Shown here one piece after another: positions 1 to 12,100 of a stretch of DNA of 64,000 nt. The DNA is taken from positions 63,154,714-63,218,713 of the forward strand of contig OZ021732.1 of assembly GCA_963978545.1 (NCBI GenBank), in the 5' to 3' direction. The DNA comes from Linyphia triangularis. Taxonomy: Eukaryota; Arthropoda; Arachnida; Araneae; Linyphiidae. The first letter of the stretch is position 1. Each line of letters opens with the position of its first letter. Under the pieces are notes generated by a model, which made no database searches, had not been told where the DNA came from, and saw only the letters and a program-made list of their open reading frames with translations. The position numbers were made by a program, and so were the translations under genes.

Positions 1-287
1 GAAAAGGCGGGTTTCGATTATAAAAGAACGCATTAGGTATGCATGGAAAATTTAATTAAACTATTTATACCACTGTGAAAAAAAAAGAGAGAGGATGTAA
101 TTGTTCATCATGTATTATTTTTCTTAAAGCTATCATCTAGGGTTCAGATGGATGTTCAAGACATTTTGAACCGCTTCCAACAAATGAAATTTAATAAATT
201 AACAAAATATATATACTTCTTAAAGATTAAAGATCGACACAAAAGCTTGGTACTATACTGTTTTTTAACAATGTCGTTTAAAAAATT

Positions 288-305
288 AAAAAAAAAAAAA
301 AAAAA
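288..305. repeat. poly-A tract (18)
   Basis: Uninterrupted run of A, followed 20 bases later by another A-rich stretch. No element could be traced upstream of it. Confidence 0.9.
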
Positions 306-812
306 GTTCAAAGAGCATATTTAAAAAAAAATTAAACTGTAGGAGCGATTAAACTATAGTTTGTCATTTATTTAAGAATTCTATTATTCAAACTATTATA
401 TTAAAACTATAATTTACTATTTATTTCAAATATAAAATATTCTCATGTTTATACTTACTGACAGTTAAAATGAGAACTAGGAATGAACAGAATGCATTTA
501 TTTTTAAATACAGAGGGTTTTTTTAGTGTAGTTTTAATTTAGTTACTCTGAACATAAACTATAAATCCTTCAAAGATAGGGGATAAAATTCTGAATTACC
601 GCAAATACGAATATTAAGATTTCTTATGAGATTTTACTTTTGGGTAATCACTCAATGTTTAACAATTTTAATAAACACGGAAGTATTTAAATGAATAATA
701 AAAGGGACATTTATTCCAAATCTACTGGTTTCTGTCAACTTGTTTGGTAATTAAATGTTCATACTTCGCAAGTTGTTATAATTTCAAAAGAGTCAATTGA
801 CTAAATCATCTA

Positions 813-842
813 CCCCCCCCCCCCCACACACACAGACACACG
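813..842. repeat. poly-C tract joined to a CA microsatellite
   Basis: Thirteen C residues run straight into an imperfect CA repeat. Pure C runs are rare in DNA this AT-rich. Three others occur in the window (19577, 46304 and, as poly-G, 60445). Confidence 0.9.
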
Positions 843-2595
843 AGAAGTTTCAAATAATAGATGACGATTTAATTCTCGTTTTATCAAGTTAGAGGAAAAT
901 CAGGAATTTCTAAACTTATCCACGAAAAAAAAAAGAAGAAAAAAAACCCTCAGCAATTAACAAATGCGATAACCAATAACCAATACTTTCGAAAATATTC
1001 AGTCAATACACGAAAAAAGAATCACATGTCAAAGTTTATGTATTACCAATTAGCTTTATCTACCTCTTACTTTGTCTTACACTATAAATATACATTGGAA
1101 GAAGACATTATTTGCTTACAACCCTCACATTATCTATTACCATTCATTAACATTTTCGCCGAGGAGAAACATCTCCCACAATTGTTTTGCTTGTTTTGTT
1201 TCGCAAATATAAGATGGAATGATCACGGCCTTTGCTCAGGAACTCATTCTTTTTTATATCATTAAGGGGAAAAATCTGTAACTCTATCTTAAATATTCAG
1301 CAATAAGAATTTTTTCGCAAACTATGTTTGATATTTTACAGTGAGCCTATTACATATAAAGAATTGAGTACCAGTACCTATGAAATTTTTATGGTTTTAT
1401 TAATTGTGACTACGAATAAAATATTTTGAAATATGTTTATTATTGTTTGAATTGCGATAAAGTTAAGTCTTGTTGCAATAGGAAAATATAGAAAAAGAGT
1501 TATTCCAGTTGAGTGGAGATTAACGCAATATAAAAGAACCCTTCCAGAAAATGTGCTGTTGCATTTTATTTATTGGTAAGTATCTTTGTAGGAGAAACGT
1601 CTACTAAGATGAGTTGTGTAATTGTGCATGTGTCTCTTAGTTTAATGTATAAAAACATTCCTGCTTGGTTAAATAATTTTGTTCAATATTGCTTGAAAAT
1701 AGAGTTAAACAGTATAGTCAGTGTTCATTTTTATGTTGTTTAGTGTTGAGTTTAGTTTTGATTTAGATTTCCTTTAGATTTAGTTTATCCTTAAATTAGA
1801 TTAAAATTTATAGAAAAAGTGGTTTTTCCATCCTGAAATTTTTTTCCATTTAACTGTAAACTAACACACTTTAGTCGTATTATAAAGACGGCAGCTTTTA
1901 TCTTCGATTCACCTCTTGTTTCTTGATTTTTGGAGAATTTTTTCTTTACATAAATTTCACGATTAAGAAACAACTATCAATTATATTTCCTTAAACATAC
2001 AATTATTTATTGTGCCCTGTGGAACGCCCTGCGACGCTTGAAGAGTCTTCAAACTTTTAATCTAGCTTTTGATAACATAATAATATAGAATTCCACAAGA
2101 CGAAAAAAACTCCACAAGCAAATTCGTACCAAATGTCTTCTTTCACTTCCACTAGTTAGTGATTTAATAACATGAAAAGAATCGGAAAAGACATATCAAA
2201 ACGACAAAAAATATTATGTCGTTAGAGTTCCCACAAAACAATCCGTATTGGAGAAAAACCACGGTCGTCGTTTAAAAGAAATACTTCCTCCAAGCGGTAT
2301 CGATGTTTAGTAGATTCACCAATAGTTAGAGGTAGGTTGCTTTCTTTAGATAATTATTGGCCAAGGTGGATAGCCGATCAACTTTTATTTGTTTCTTCTT
2401 TTTGAGAAAAGTTTTTTAAGTAAACTAAAAATGAGGATCTTATCTATAAAAGAATAGCTTATGTCAAGAGTAGTAAAAATGCAAAGTCATCAAGCCAAGC
2501 AAATTGAAAGAAACTTCAGTAAAATAATAAGTATTTGGTGATTTTTTTATGAAAAACCATTATAAGCACTCACTTGGGAACTTTTTATCTCTCCC

Positions 2596-2618
2596 TTTTT
2601 TTTTTTTTTTTTTTTTTT
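2596..2618. repeat. poly-T tract (23)
   Basis: Pure T run preceded by a pyrimidine-rich CTCTCCC leader. It could be the A-tail of a minus-strand retroposed sequence, but no body is recognisable at higher coordinates. Confidence 0.85.
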
Positions 2619-2950
2619 CTTTTCTTAAAGCAACTTATTTAAAATTAATTTCAGAATTCAACTGGACCACTGAGATTTACAAATAAAATGCCTTTTAATT
2701 GATGACTTTAAAAAATGAGAAGAAAAAAATCCTTATATCTACGTTTTAAAATTATAATATTGTATTTATAAAATATTACAAAAAATGCCATTCTATTAAA
2801 TAAATTTCAGGCACACTAAATGAATGCATTAATTAAAATCTATGAAATTTACCATTCTTATCGATTAATACAAGACTATAGTTTCAGTTAAAAATACATA
2901 CATTTTACCAAACAAATATACAAATTATATTTAATAATAACATATTCTTG

Positions 2951-2970
2951 AAAAAAAAAAAAAAAAAAAA
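2951..2970. repeat. poly-A tract (20)
   Basis: Pure A run followed within 20 bases by a perfect AT palindrome. No upstream retroposon body was seen. Confidence 0.85.
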
Positions 2971-5743
2971 CAACTTTAAAATATCTTATAATATATATTA
3001 TAAGGTTACTAAAAATGCTGCGCAGGATGAAAAAAAATTAGCCAGCTGTCATAATGTCTTTCAACATTAAAAAAATGACATATTTTAAAATTGTATACAT
3101 CAATATAAATATTGATCAATAGCACTACAAATACAATTGAAAATTCAGAAAATAACAAGGAAATGTAAAATATTCAAAATTCTCTCATAAATATTAAATT
3201 TCCAGGCTCGCTGCATTTTCTATTTTAGCTGAGTAAGAAACTATAGAGAGACTCAAACAGCTTTTCTAACAAGACTGCAAATCCTTTTTCTTCGTGAAAT
3301 TTCTCTCAGATTTCATGACTGAATAATGTTATTCCTTACTTATTTTAGAAACTCTAAGTATGTTCAACGAAAAACAGGAAGCTACTTTATAGTTTGACAC
3401 CTTTACACTTTCTCCAGAGAACAATTTATTCTCTTTATGTTTTCCGCTCCCTAAAACTATCGTTTTCAAATAGAACTATAGCTTCAAATACTTGCGAGAG
3501 TTGGATGTTTATGAACAATGCTTGCTGAAAGTAATCATTTTTATAACTGAGAGTAAATTGACACATCGAGTAAAGGTAGAGAATGTTGCAAGGATTTATT
3601 TCTTGGGTCTTATTCATAGTCTAAAGTGTTTCGGGGAAGGTAACATCAAAAGGAATCGACTTGCACCGGATAATCGATTCCTACAAAAGTAAAAATCTCC
3701 TCGCATTTCTCTTTGAATTTATAGTTTTCGTAGTCCTAGAGACTTGAAAGAAAGTGTGTTTTGTCAAAGCTGCCGAACTGTTTGGGAAGTAAGTAAATTA
3801 TGAATATTTTATTGTTCTAACATTCATGTCTCAAATAAATAAAGTTATTAAGTATGTATTTTAATACACAAATTTCAGAAACGTAATGTATTTCAGAAAT
3901 ATTTTTTTTTTATTTACCGTTGAGATCAGTTTGTCACTGTATATCTCTACAATTTAATACTGCGAAGCTTGATACAATAAAATATATAGTATTATATTTT
4001 TATAAAATATTCAAGAATATGTCATTACTCTATACTTATACAAGTCTAGAACCAAGTCTTGAAAGAAGTCACTATTCAAAATTGTTGGTACATGAATTTT
4101 TCTGAAGTTATAGGGAATTACTGATAAATGGTTTGAAATTAAGTAAAAAAAAACAGACACACCATTAAAAATTCAAGTATATGCAAATAATTATTAAACG
4201 TAATCGTTTTGATTAACTACATTCTCTGAAAATAATTATGCAGAAAAATAAATATTAATGTTCGAAGACATCTTATCTCAAAATAAAGTAACACAATTTC
4301 ACTGGGTATGCATAGTCTTAGTATAAAGGAGCAATGAGAAGATATTTGATAAACATTTTTGACAAGTTCTATCAATTCAAAATGCAAAAAATACAATTGT
4401 AATCCAAATAAATCATTTCAATGAACTTTGCAATACACAGTGAAAATTTTAGTAAGGCTAAAGAAAAAAAGATTCGTTGAATTAAATTTAAGAAATAAAC
4501 AGTTATTATAAATTCTAATTTTCTTCAATTGAATATTTCCTGAAAAAATAAATACTTCACAGAATAATTTAAAATGGTTTTGTCCTTATAAATAATGATT
4601 TTGTTGTTTTCATAAACTTATTTAACATTAAAAATAAAACTCTAATGAAAATATTTCTTCGTGTACATTGCCTTAATTGAAATTTAAAATCATTACATTG
4701 GTAGAAATAATAGCTGTAAAGAAAGTGGAATGCAATTAATTTATTTTACCTTACAATTTCTAGTTCTAAGAATCTTAATTAAAGATCTTTCATAATTTGA
4801 AAAATATAATATCTAAAGTTATAAATAGTTCAATAAATTTTGAGGGACTCTTTAATATCAGTGATAGTCCAGTTGATAAAAACCAGGAATACCGCGTAAA
4901 TCTTTGTCAAAGTTGACCCTTTGAAAATAGTGTGCTTTTGAGAGATATTGTAATAGTACTGCACATTTCGAAATAAGAGTTAACATAGCATTTAAAAATA
5001 TGAATTATATATTCATTGTCAAAAATAAAGTTAATGAAAGTTACACACTGTGCACGTATATAAACTAGCCTAATATCGAAAGTACAACATTTCAGTAAAC
5101 TTATAGAAGTTAGAAATGGCATTTTAAAAGGAAATTCATAAAGTACCAAACAAATTCAAACTAAAAATATTATATTTAATTTCTCATTTAAAATTAAAAG
5201 CAACTCTTTGTGTAATACTTCATTTCATCATCTGGTTCAAAGTATTTTACCCAGTACACGCCACAGCATATTTTAATGAGCCATATCTTTCATAAATGTC
5301 TTCATGAAATATTATAGAAACACAATTATAATACAAAATCTAAAACTTACTTGTTACAAATAAAGCAATGAAGATGTGTTAAAATAACAACATCGGAATG
5401 CATGCTCACCTAATTATACAATAAAAACTAATAACCAAATTAACGTTCTAAAATCAAACTGTATAGGACATCGCACAACTTTCAATTACACTTTAAAACT
5501 GATAATTTCTTTGAAACTTTAATTGGTTTGACAAACTTTGAGGTTCGTGTTTTGACATTTTCCATCCAATTTAATACGTACCTCATTTATTCAAAGAGTT
5601 AAGCAATATTTTCACAAATTTCCCAAGTTATCGATCCTGGTGACGTAGTTGTGAGTCCCTAATAGTTTCGCTTAAGAAAATTGACTATAACTTATTTGCA
5701 CTTTATTTTCACAGTAAGATAAAAGGCTGTTTAAATACGAGTC

Positions 5744-5760
5744 TTTTTTTTTTTTTTTTT
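5744..5760. repeat. poly-T tract (17)
   Basis: Pure T run in plain AT-rich DNA. Confidence 0.85.
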
Positions 5761-6385
5761 ATACTTATTTTGGATTACTAGACCTAATACTGTAAAGACG
5801 GACGAATGTCAGTAAAGTTGGTTTCTTGTTGCACAATGTACAGCCTGTGTTTTTCATTGTTATGCCTTTCTTGTATTTTAAAGAAAATTCAAGAAAATGT
5901 CCCACTGACGATCATGCACGTATATATACTTCATTTGATCCCTAGTTTTCTCAACAATACACAACATTTATAAATTTATAAATAAAATTTAAAATAATAT
6001 TTTTTTTTTTAATATTTTTATTAAAATGATAGTTTATAACCTATCTAAAACAAAATAAATAACAAATAATTTTAAAAATTATATATTTGAAATATAAATA
6101 TAATTTAAAAATTATTGCAGGGAAAATAACTATAGAATTTCACCCGCCATTCTCATGACCGTCAGTGGGTTAACAAGAAGCATTTTAAAAAACAAACAAA
6201 AACAATTAGTGTTCATTTTTCAATTGTTGAAGAACCTTAAATTTTCACTATCATGTACCATATGCGTTCTCGTAACCATGGACGAATATCTTTAACTTTT
6301 AAACCAACATCTTCACCTCAGCACGCAGCCAATGCACTTTTGTGTGATATGATATAAACTAAAAGTGATGTCTATACCTAAAAGT

Positions 6386-6399
6386 TCTTTCTTGCAAAG
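6386..6399. repeat. SINE target-site duplication, left copy
   Basis: TCTTTCTTGCAAAG, identical to 6585-6598 and abutting the SINE on its tail side. Confidence 0.9.
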
Positions 6400-6584
6400 T
6401 TGGTTGGTTGGTTGTATTCAGATTATCTGGCGCCGTCAGCAACACGAGGGCTATAATGCGCCGAAACTTTCGTCATTAGACAAGCCAACATACATTTACA
6501 AACACCCATGCCTAATACGGGACTCGAACCCGCAACCTCGCGGTCTAGAAGCCAGCACGCTAACCACTACACCGTTTGGTCGGC
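6400..6584 (-). mobile_element. tRNA-derived SINE with 14-bp target-site duplication
   Basis: Read on the minus strand, the element starts GCCGACCAAACGG and has an A-box-like TAGTGGTTAGCGTG about ten bases in. A near-perfect B box, GGTTCGAGTCC, follows at the usual spacing, so its head is a tRNA-like pol III promoter. An unrelated body follows and ends in a CAACCAACCAA simple repeat rather than poly-A. The 14-bp sequence TCTTTCTTGCAAAG flanks it exactly at 6386-6399 and 6585-6598, the footprint of LINE-assisted insertion. It does not fold as a functional tRNA because nothing downstream of the B box closes an acceptor stem. The same family recurs at 11772-11957. The intact duplication suggests a relatively young insertion. 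The family assignment comes from architecture; I did not match it to a named repeat. Confidence 0.9.
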
Positions 6585-6598
6585 TCTTTCTTGCAAAG
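6585..6598. repeat. SINE target-site duplication, right copy
   Basis: TCTTTCTTGCAAAG, identical to 6386-6399 and abutting the SINE on its promoter side. Confidence 0.9.
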
Positions 6599-9544
6599 AT
6601 TCTTAGATATAAGATGTTAATTCCTACTGATATGGAGCTGACTTAATTTTTTTTTTAATTATAAATTTGTTGATCAACTTATATAATTTATATGAAATGC
6701 AAGGTAAGTCTTGACAATTTCCCAAGTTTGTGTTATAAGTAGGCTTTCTCTATTATACCCTTATACAATTTTTAGCGTAATAGTTGTCTATGAATAAAAT
6801 TTTAGTTAGTGGAAAAAAACTTTTTTACCTGATACGTTTGCTTGAACTCAGTCTAACACACAGCCTATTGCACTTTGAGTAAGTGTTCTTATCTATCTTT
6901 GTTAATAAGAGCTTTTAGGTAAAGAAATAAGTTTATTAGATGTTTCATATCACACAAAAATGCTTAAATGTGTATTATAAACGGACGAGGCATTCAAAAA
7001 AGTTAATTAATAAGAATGAAAATTATGTTTTCTGACTAAACTTCTTAATAATAAAATGATTTCAGATCCACTTCAAGTTAAAACCAAATTACATTAAAAG
7101 TAGCAAATCATTTTTTTTAAATTTATTATCCTCACACAATTGGGTCAGTCATTAAAAAAAATAGCATTGCATGTGTGCTGCTTTTCTTTTTATTAAATTT
7201 ACTATCTACTAAGGCTTAGAAAACGCAATGTGAAGCTCATGAATTTTAATATCATCTTAACTAAATATAAACAAAAAAAGTTGTCTGGCAAAAAAATAAA
7301 ACCTACTTTCTTAAGGCTTGTGCAAACATTACATCCAAAATATAATGCTCATAAATTTTTTACCAAACACTGTAAGTATATACACCCAATAAACAATCCT
7401 CATCTTTATTTCATACCACTCGTCCACAGACAGATTCGCGCTTTTCTTCTGCAGGGCACCTCGATTTGATAAATTGAATTTCAGCCGCAATATCTCCGAA
7501 GGGGGTTGTAAAATGTCAGCAAAAACAACCTCTTTCCGGCTTCATTTGAATTGTTTCTCATACCGGATGCTTCAATTTCTGTTATCCCTTTTCGATGTCA
7601 AAAACCCCTCCTTGTTCATCGAAAAAGCATTTAAAATTTCGATTATGTATGCGTTTGACATGTTTGTGTTCAATAATCGATTTTGGGCCATCCCCTCGCA
7701 TACTATAAATCCAAGCAGTATAATAGGATGAAAATGTATGTAACATATTTATTCTTGGTATATTTAAGCTCATTTTTGAGTTGGGTGCTGATTGAATTTC
7801 GATAGTTTATTGTCAAAACTAAAACAGAATCGAACACTAGTTATATAATGCATAGTTGGTCTCTTTGTGCTTCGAATCACACTTTTAAAGCTCTATTAAT
7901 TGAAAATCTAAAAAATGCATGATCATCATACATGTTTCAACTTCTTATGTTCTTAACATTAAACGTTATGTTCTTAAACATTAAATTTCATTTATCATAA
8001 AAATAAATAGTTTTTACCTTACAAGTGGTTTCGTAAGTTATGAATATAGAAATGAATTGCATTTCAACATAATTAACATATATTAGGAAACACATCCGCA
8101 TCCATTTATGCTATTGCCCCTAGAAAAAGAATTTAATTTTATATGCAAACATAAAATAATGGGGATATGTTGCATGCGGTTCAAATCCCTAGTATGGGTT
8201 ACGAGAAAAAGGTGCTTTTATAATTCTTTTTTGTTATTATTCGACAACTATTACCATTTTAAAGGGCTTTTCAAATGAATCAAAATATTATTTAATTTCA
8301 TAGAGGAGACATGCATTTTGTATATTATGCGAAAACCAATCACACAATAAACATCACCTACTCTCTATTAAAACGCATTGCTCCTAATAAAATTATCAAT
8401 TATCTACTGTCCATAAAAAGTAAATCCTAACGCTAATGGCGAGAAAAACAATGGAAACAACTTTTGCAACAGTTATTGTATCATACATTTTAACACATTA
8501 AGCTGACGTTACAAGTCTTGATCGGGTAAATAAAAAAATATATTGAAGCAATACATCTACTAAGCTATTCAGATCATCTTAGGAACGTTACTAAGTTGCT
8601 TTCATAAGCGAACATATTAGATAAAATCTATCTTGATTAGAATTTTCTCCTTTGTTAGATCATTAGGGCGCTGTGATTGATAAGATCTCGGTTTATCTTT
8701 ATGGGAATTAAAGCTATGGCTCCTAACAATGTGTGGGATAAAGAATGATTGTCATTATTTCTTACGTGATTCTGGTTGAACGCAATTTTCTTTAGTGTCA
8801 GGAAATAGGTTCATGATTCCAGAAGATAAGTTTCAAGAATGTTTACTCTTCTGGTTTAAGGCGCCAAAGAGCAAGTGCAGATAAGTTACTTTTGTAATTG
8901 AGTTACTGAGGAAAATGTCATGGATTTGGTGAGATTGTGTGGATTTGTTGTGAGGGTATTTCAAAAAGGATTACTTTGAGTCTTACTTATATCATAGAAG
9001 ACAATACATTAAAAGTAAATCCTATACAATTTTATATTTAGATATTCTGTTTATTCAAGTATATAAAAATAGATAAAACTATTGTAGTGCTTTTTGTTAA
9101 TGAGTGTATATAAGTTACTAACAGTGTGGCCCCACTTTGCTGGGGACCCATTGAAAGATATAGAAATTTACATTTAAGGAAAAGTGTAACAGATGTATTA
9201 AAGGGCACTTGGCGTGTTTGTTTTTTTCATTCAAGGATCAAAATGTCACAACAATCAAAAACTCGGTTACTAAAAGAAAATGAAAACCTTAATAATAATA
9301 CAATTAAGTTAAAATATAAATAGGAAAGGTACTCTTCCATTAGGCTATTACCAGATGGCGCCAAGCCTAAATGCTTACCAGTTTAATTTATGCGTAAATG
9401 TGTCGCGCATTCTATATATAGGAATTATAAATTATTTGAAGGTTGTTAGTTTGGATTAGTTAGGTAATTTGGCAGTTTTTATCTAGTACCCGGCTAATAG
9501 AAAAGTAACAAATTAGGTTAAAATATATATAACAATGAAATTAA

Positions 9545-9660
9545 ACTAAAATTAAACTGACAATAAATACCATTGCGAAAAACAGCATTTATCTGTACAA
9601 AAAAGAACAAATAATATTGGGCCAAAGAAATGCTTGCACTATATCTGTACTAAAAAAAAA
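9545..9660 (+). repeat. dispersed repeat with A-rich end, copy 1
   Basis: An A-rich segment ending GCCAAAGAAATG, then ATATCTGTACTAAAAAAAAA. A very similar segment ends the same way at 62310-62460, with GCGCCAAAGAAATG and CATCTGTACCAAAAAA. Shared sequence that stops at a poly-A tail suggests the 3' end of a retroposon (SINE or LINE fragment). The 5' boundary is unclear. Confidence 0.55.
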
Positions 9661-11491
9661 TCAAAATTTGTTTAGTACACATGAAAAAAAAAATAGTCTC
9701 GTGCCCTCTTGCCAATTTCATAATCAAGACCAAAATAAAGCACCAAAGAAATAAATCGCAAATGAAATACAACGCTTCTGGTGTAAATTGAAAAATTGTC
9801 GGATGTAAATAGTAAAACATGCATAATACAACAAATGTATGAAAATCTAGATTAAATAATATGGAATTTGATATAGAATTGAAAAACACTACACTAAAAA
9901 CAATCAAAAGAAAGAATTTTGATACTCTGTATAAAGGAAGCGAATAAATATTTACATAGAAATAAAAAGACATTAACAAAAGTCGAACTGATTCGAAAGT
10001 TTTTGGTAAATTCCAATGATCGTAGCAGTTATGTTTACATTTAGAGTATTATGGAGCATTATGCTTTAAAACAGCGCATGTGCAGAGCTTCTACAAACAG
10101 TAACTATATGGAAAATTATAAAAATACTCAAACCGCTTATCGGACAGACGATTGGAACACATAAAAATAATCAAAAAATAAGGAGGACATATTAAAATAA
10201 CGTTTGATTTTATTCTGATGTATTAAAAATATTGTTGTCATTTCAAGAATTTTTTTAATGTCATCAAATTTTAATGAAAGCAACTTTTGAACGAATTTAA
10301 AAGTTATTGTTCTCTACAATCTCCATGTACTAAAGCTTCTATGTACCAAATTTCGTACCTCTATATGCAATGCTCAGATGTGCATAAGGTACAGGCATAC
10401 AGACACTCAGCTTTAAATATGGAGAGGAAATTCTTACTTGAAGGTTGAACTGGGTATTTAAAATTCATCAAATTAAATTTAAAAAATAAGCATTGGAAAT
10501 AAATAAGACAATATGTTTATTTTTTCAATTTTATAACAATTAAAACAATGCACTATTCAATAAGACTCCTGTAAAATAACTTGATTGAATATTTGGTATA
10601 GTAAATTACGAATATGGACATCATGTTGTAAGAAGCAGAAACAACAGTATAATTGATGAATATAAAAATATCTGCAGCAAGCTCATTTTATGGCAATATT
10701 TAAATTTGAGCGTAATAAATTTTACCTAAGCGTTAGACAAATTTAAGCATCATATATGAAAAGTCCCATATAGTACACTTGCACCCAGTATAGGAAAGCC
10801 CTAGGAAGTCCACATTCATTCTCGGGATTCCTAATGACACTGTGGGAAAAAATTGAGAAGGAAGCCAAAAGGAGCTTCTAGGGATAAACATCTCAAAGAG
10901 CTCCCTGGGAAGTGCATCCCTGGGATAATCATTCTATCACGTTTAAAGTGTGAGTTGCAGCCTTAAGAGGAGCCCTAAGAATTTAATTTACTCTTTAAAG
11001 GAACACATTTCATTTTTAACGAAATTTAACATTTTAAGTGCTATCTCATGTGGGACTATATTGTTATAAAGTATTTTAAATATCGACCTCAAATTGCCAT
11101 GAACACTCTAGCCGTATCGAAATTTCTTATTAGCGTTTATGAACTGCATATTTAAAGCAAGAGCAAAAAAAATGTGGTCACCTTTAAAAATAAAAACAAA
11201 TTATTTCTTAAGTCTTCTAGAGATAAAAACTGCAATCAATCCCCGTCCTTTTTAAAAAGCAGACTTCTGTAATTGAAAACTGAGCCTTGAAAACTAAGAA
11301 GCTGATAATATTGATATTATATTATGGGGTTGCATTGAACTTCTTAAAATTTGGTTTAGTTTTAATATTTAGATGACCCCACATGATAAAAATATATTAT
11401 ATACAATTAATAAAGATCTTCTTCAATTTCCAATGGTACTTGACTTTTGTAATTTCATCAATTAGAATATAAGATATAGCCACAGTTTAGA

Positions 11492-11517
11492 TTTTTTTTT
11501 TTTTTTTTTTTTTTTTT
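11492..11517. repeat. poly-T tract (26)
   Basis: Pure T run, among the longest homopolymers in the window. Confidence 0.9.
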
Positions 11518-11771
11518 ATGCTTACTGTACAAAGCTAATTACAGCATTCACTCAACGGATATTTCAAAATAAAACGTATTTCTAAAAATTAAAATGTAAA
11601 ATTTCACGCACAAATTTAAAAAATCCATACGTACACGATATTTAAAATGACAGATAAAGTATTTACTTTTGACAAGGCAATATATTATATTAATAAATCT
11701 GCCTACATTTATTTTTAAACCAATGCTCTAAAGAACAATTTTCACCATAATTTTTTTCTATTCTATCTAGG

Positions 11772-11957
11772 GCCGACCAAACGGTATATTGGTTAGCATA
11801 CTAGCTTCTAGACGACGAGGTTGCGAGTTCGAGTCCCGTGTAAGCATGGGTGTTTGTAAATGTATGTTGGCTAGTCAAATGACGAATGTTTCGGTTCATT
11901 ATAGCCCTCGTGTTGCTGACGGTGCCAGATAATCTGAAAACAACCAACCAATCAATC
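11772..11957 (+). mobile_element. tRNA-derived SINE, second copy
   Basis: Same family as the element at 6400-6584, here on the plus strand. It begins GCCGACCAAACGG, has an A-box-like ATTGGTTAGCATAC and the B box GAGTTCGAGTCCCG, then the same body (GGGTGTTTGTAAATGTATG, later TAGCCCTCGTGTTGCTGACG) and a CAACCAACCAA tail. It differs at several positions, including CpG sites (for example GGCGCC in the first copy against GGTGCC here). This fits deamination of an older insertion. A short ATCTAG occurs on both flanks and may be the remains of the target duplication. Confidence 0.88.
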
Positions 11958-12004
11958 GGATCTAGCACATATTATGAATGTATGTAGCCTCCCAATTCTT
12001 AAGT

Positions 12005-12100
12005 CTAGGTAACCGTGAGGCAAGGCGTGCGTTTCGTGGTGAAGTTAGGCGGACAGGTGGGATGTGAGTTCGATTCCACGCCTCGAAAATGATGGTGAAT
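12005..12100 (+). repeat. tRNA-like sequence, possible second SINE family
   Basis: It contains GTGAGTTCGATTCCAC, close to a pol III B box (GGTTCGANTCC), and the outer words AGGCGTG and CACGCCT are complementary, as in an acceptor stem. The T stem does not pair properly, so this is not a working tRNA. It may be the head of another tRNA-derived SINE lying just downstream of the first family's copy. Only the motif and the pairing support this. Confidence 0.35.

Larger units (their letters stand above)
1..6385. other. gene-free AT-rich intergenic DNA
   Basis: No supported gene. Open frames here are 60-80 codons, low in complexity and without family motifs, as expected by chance in A+T-rich DNA. 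It carries several homopolymer tracts (listed separately) and a small perfect palindrome around 2981-3003 (ATAATATATATTAT core). An ATG at 1551 followed after eight codons by a GTAAGT-like site was considered and rejected as a first exon. Confidence 0.6.
6599..11771. other. gene-free intergenic DNA
   Basis: No supported gene. 8500-8960 is less AT-rich and more complex than its surroundings, which could mark a conserved noncoding block; I see no coding frame in it. 10780-10990 has an unusually GC-rich stretch with repeated CCCTGGGA and CCCTAGGA words. 9540-9660 belongs to a dispersed repeat listed separately. Confidence 0.5.

Noticed and set aside
1527..1583. TATA-like AATATAAAAG, an ATG at 1551 and a GTAAGTAT site after eight codons, as a first exon.
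   Set aside because: The TATA-like word is only about 20 bases before the ATG, so transcription would start downstream of it. The peptide is too short to judge, and the parts are cheap in AT-rich DNA.
6365..6646. 93-codon plus-strand frame.
   Set aside because: Most of it is antisense translation of the tRNA-derived SINE; it is not a gene.
8160..8215. GGTTCAAATCCC, a B-box-like word, as a tRNA gene or SINE.
   Set aside because: No A box or acceptor stem at the right spacing and no second copy seen.
9126..9323. 65-codon frame opening MAPLCWGPIERY.
   Set aside because: No family, no splice context, low-complexity asparagine/lysine-rich end; probably chance.
9650..9979. 109-codon minus-strand frame rich in F, L, I and Y, resembling a membrane protein.
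   Set aside because: Hydrophobicity results from T-rich codons; no pattern of loops or conserved residues.
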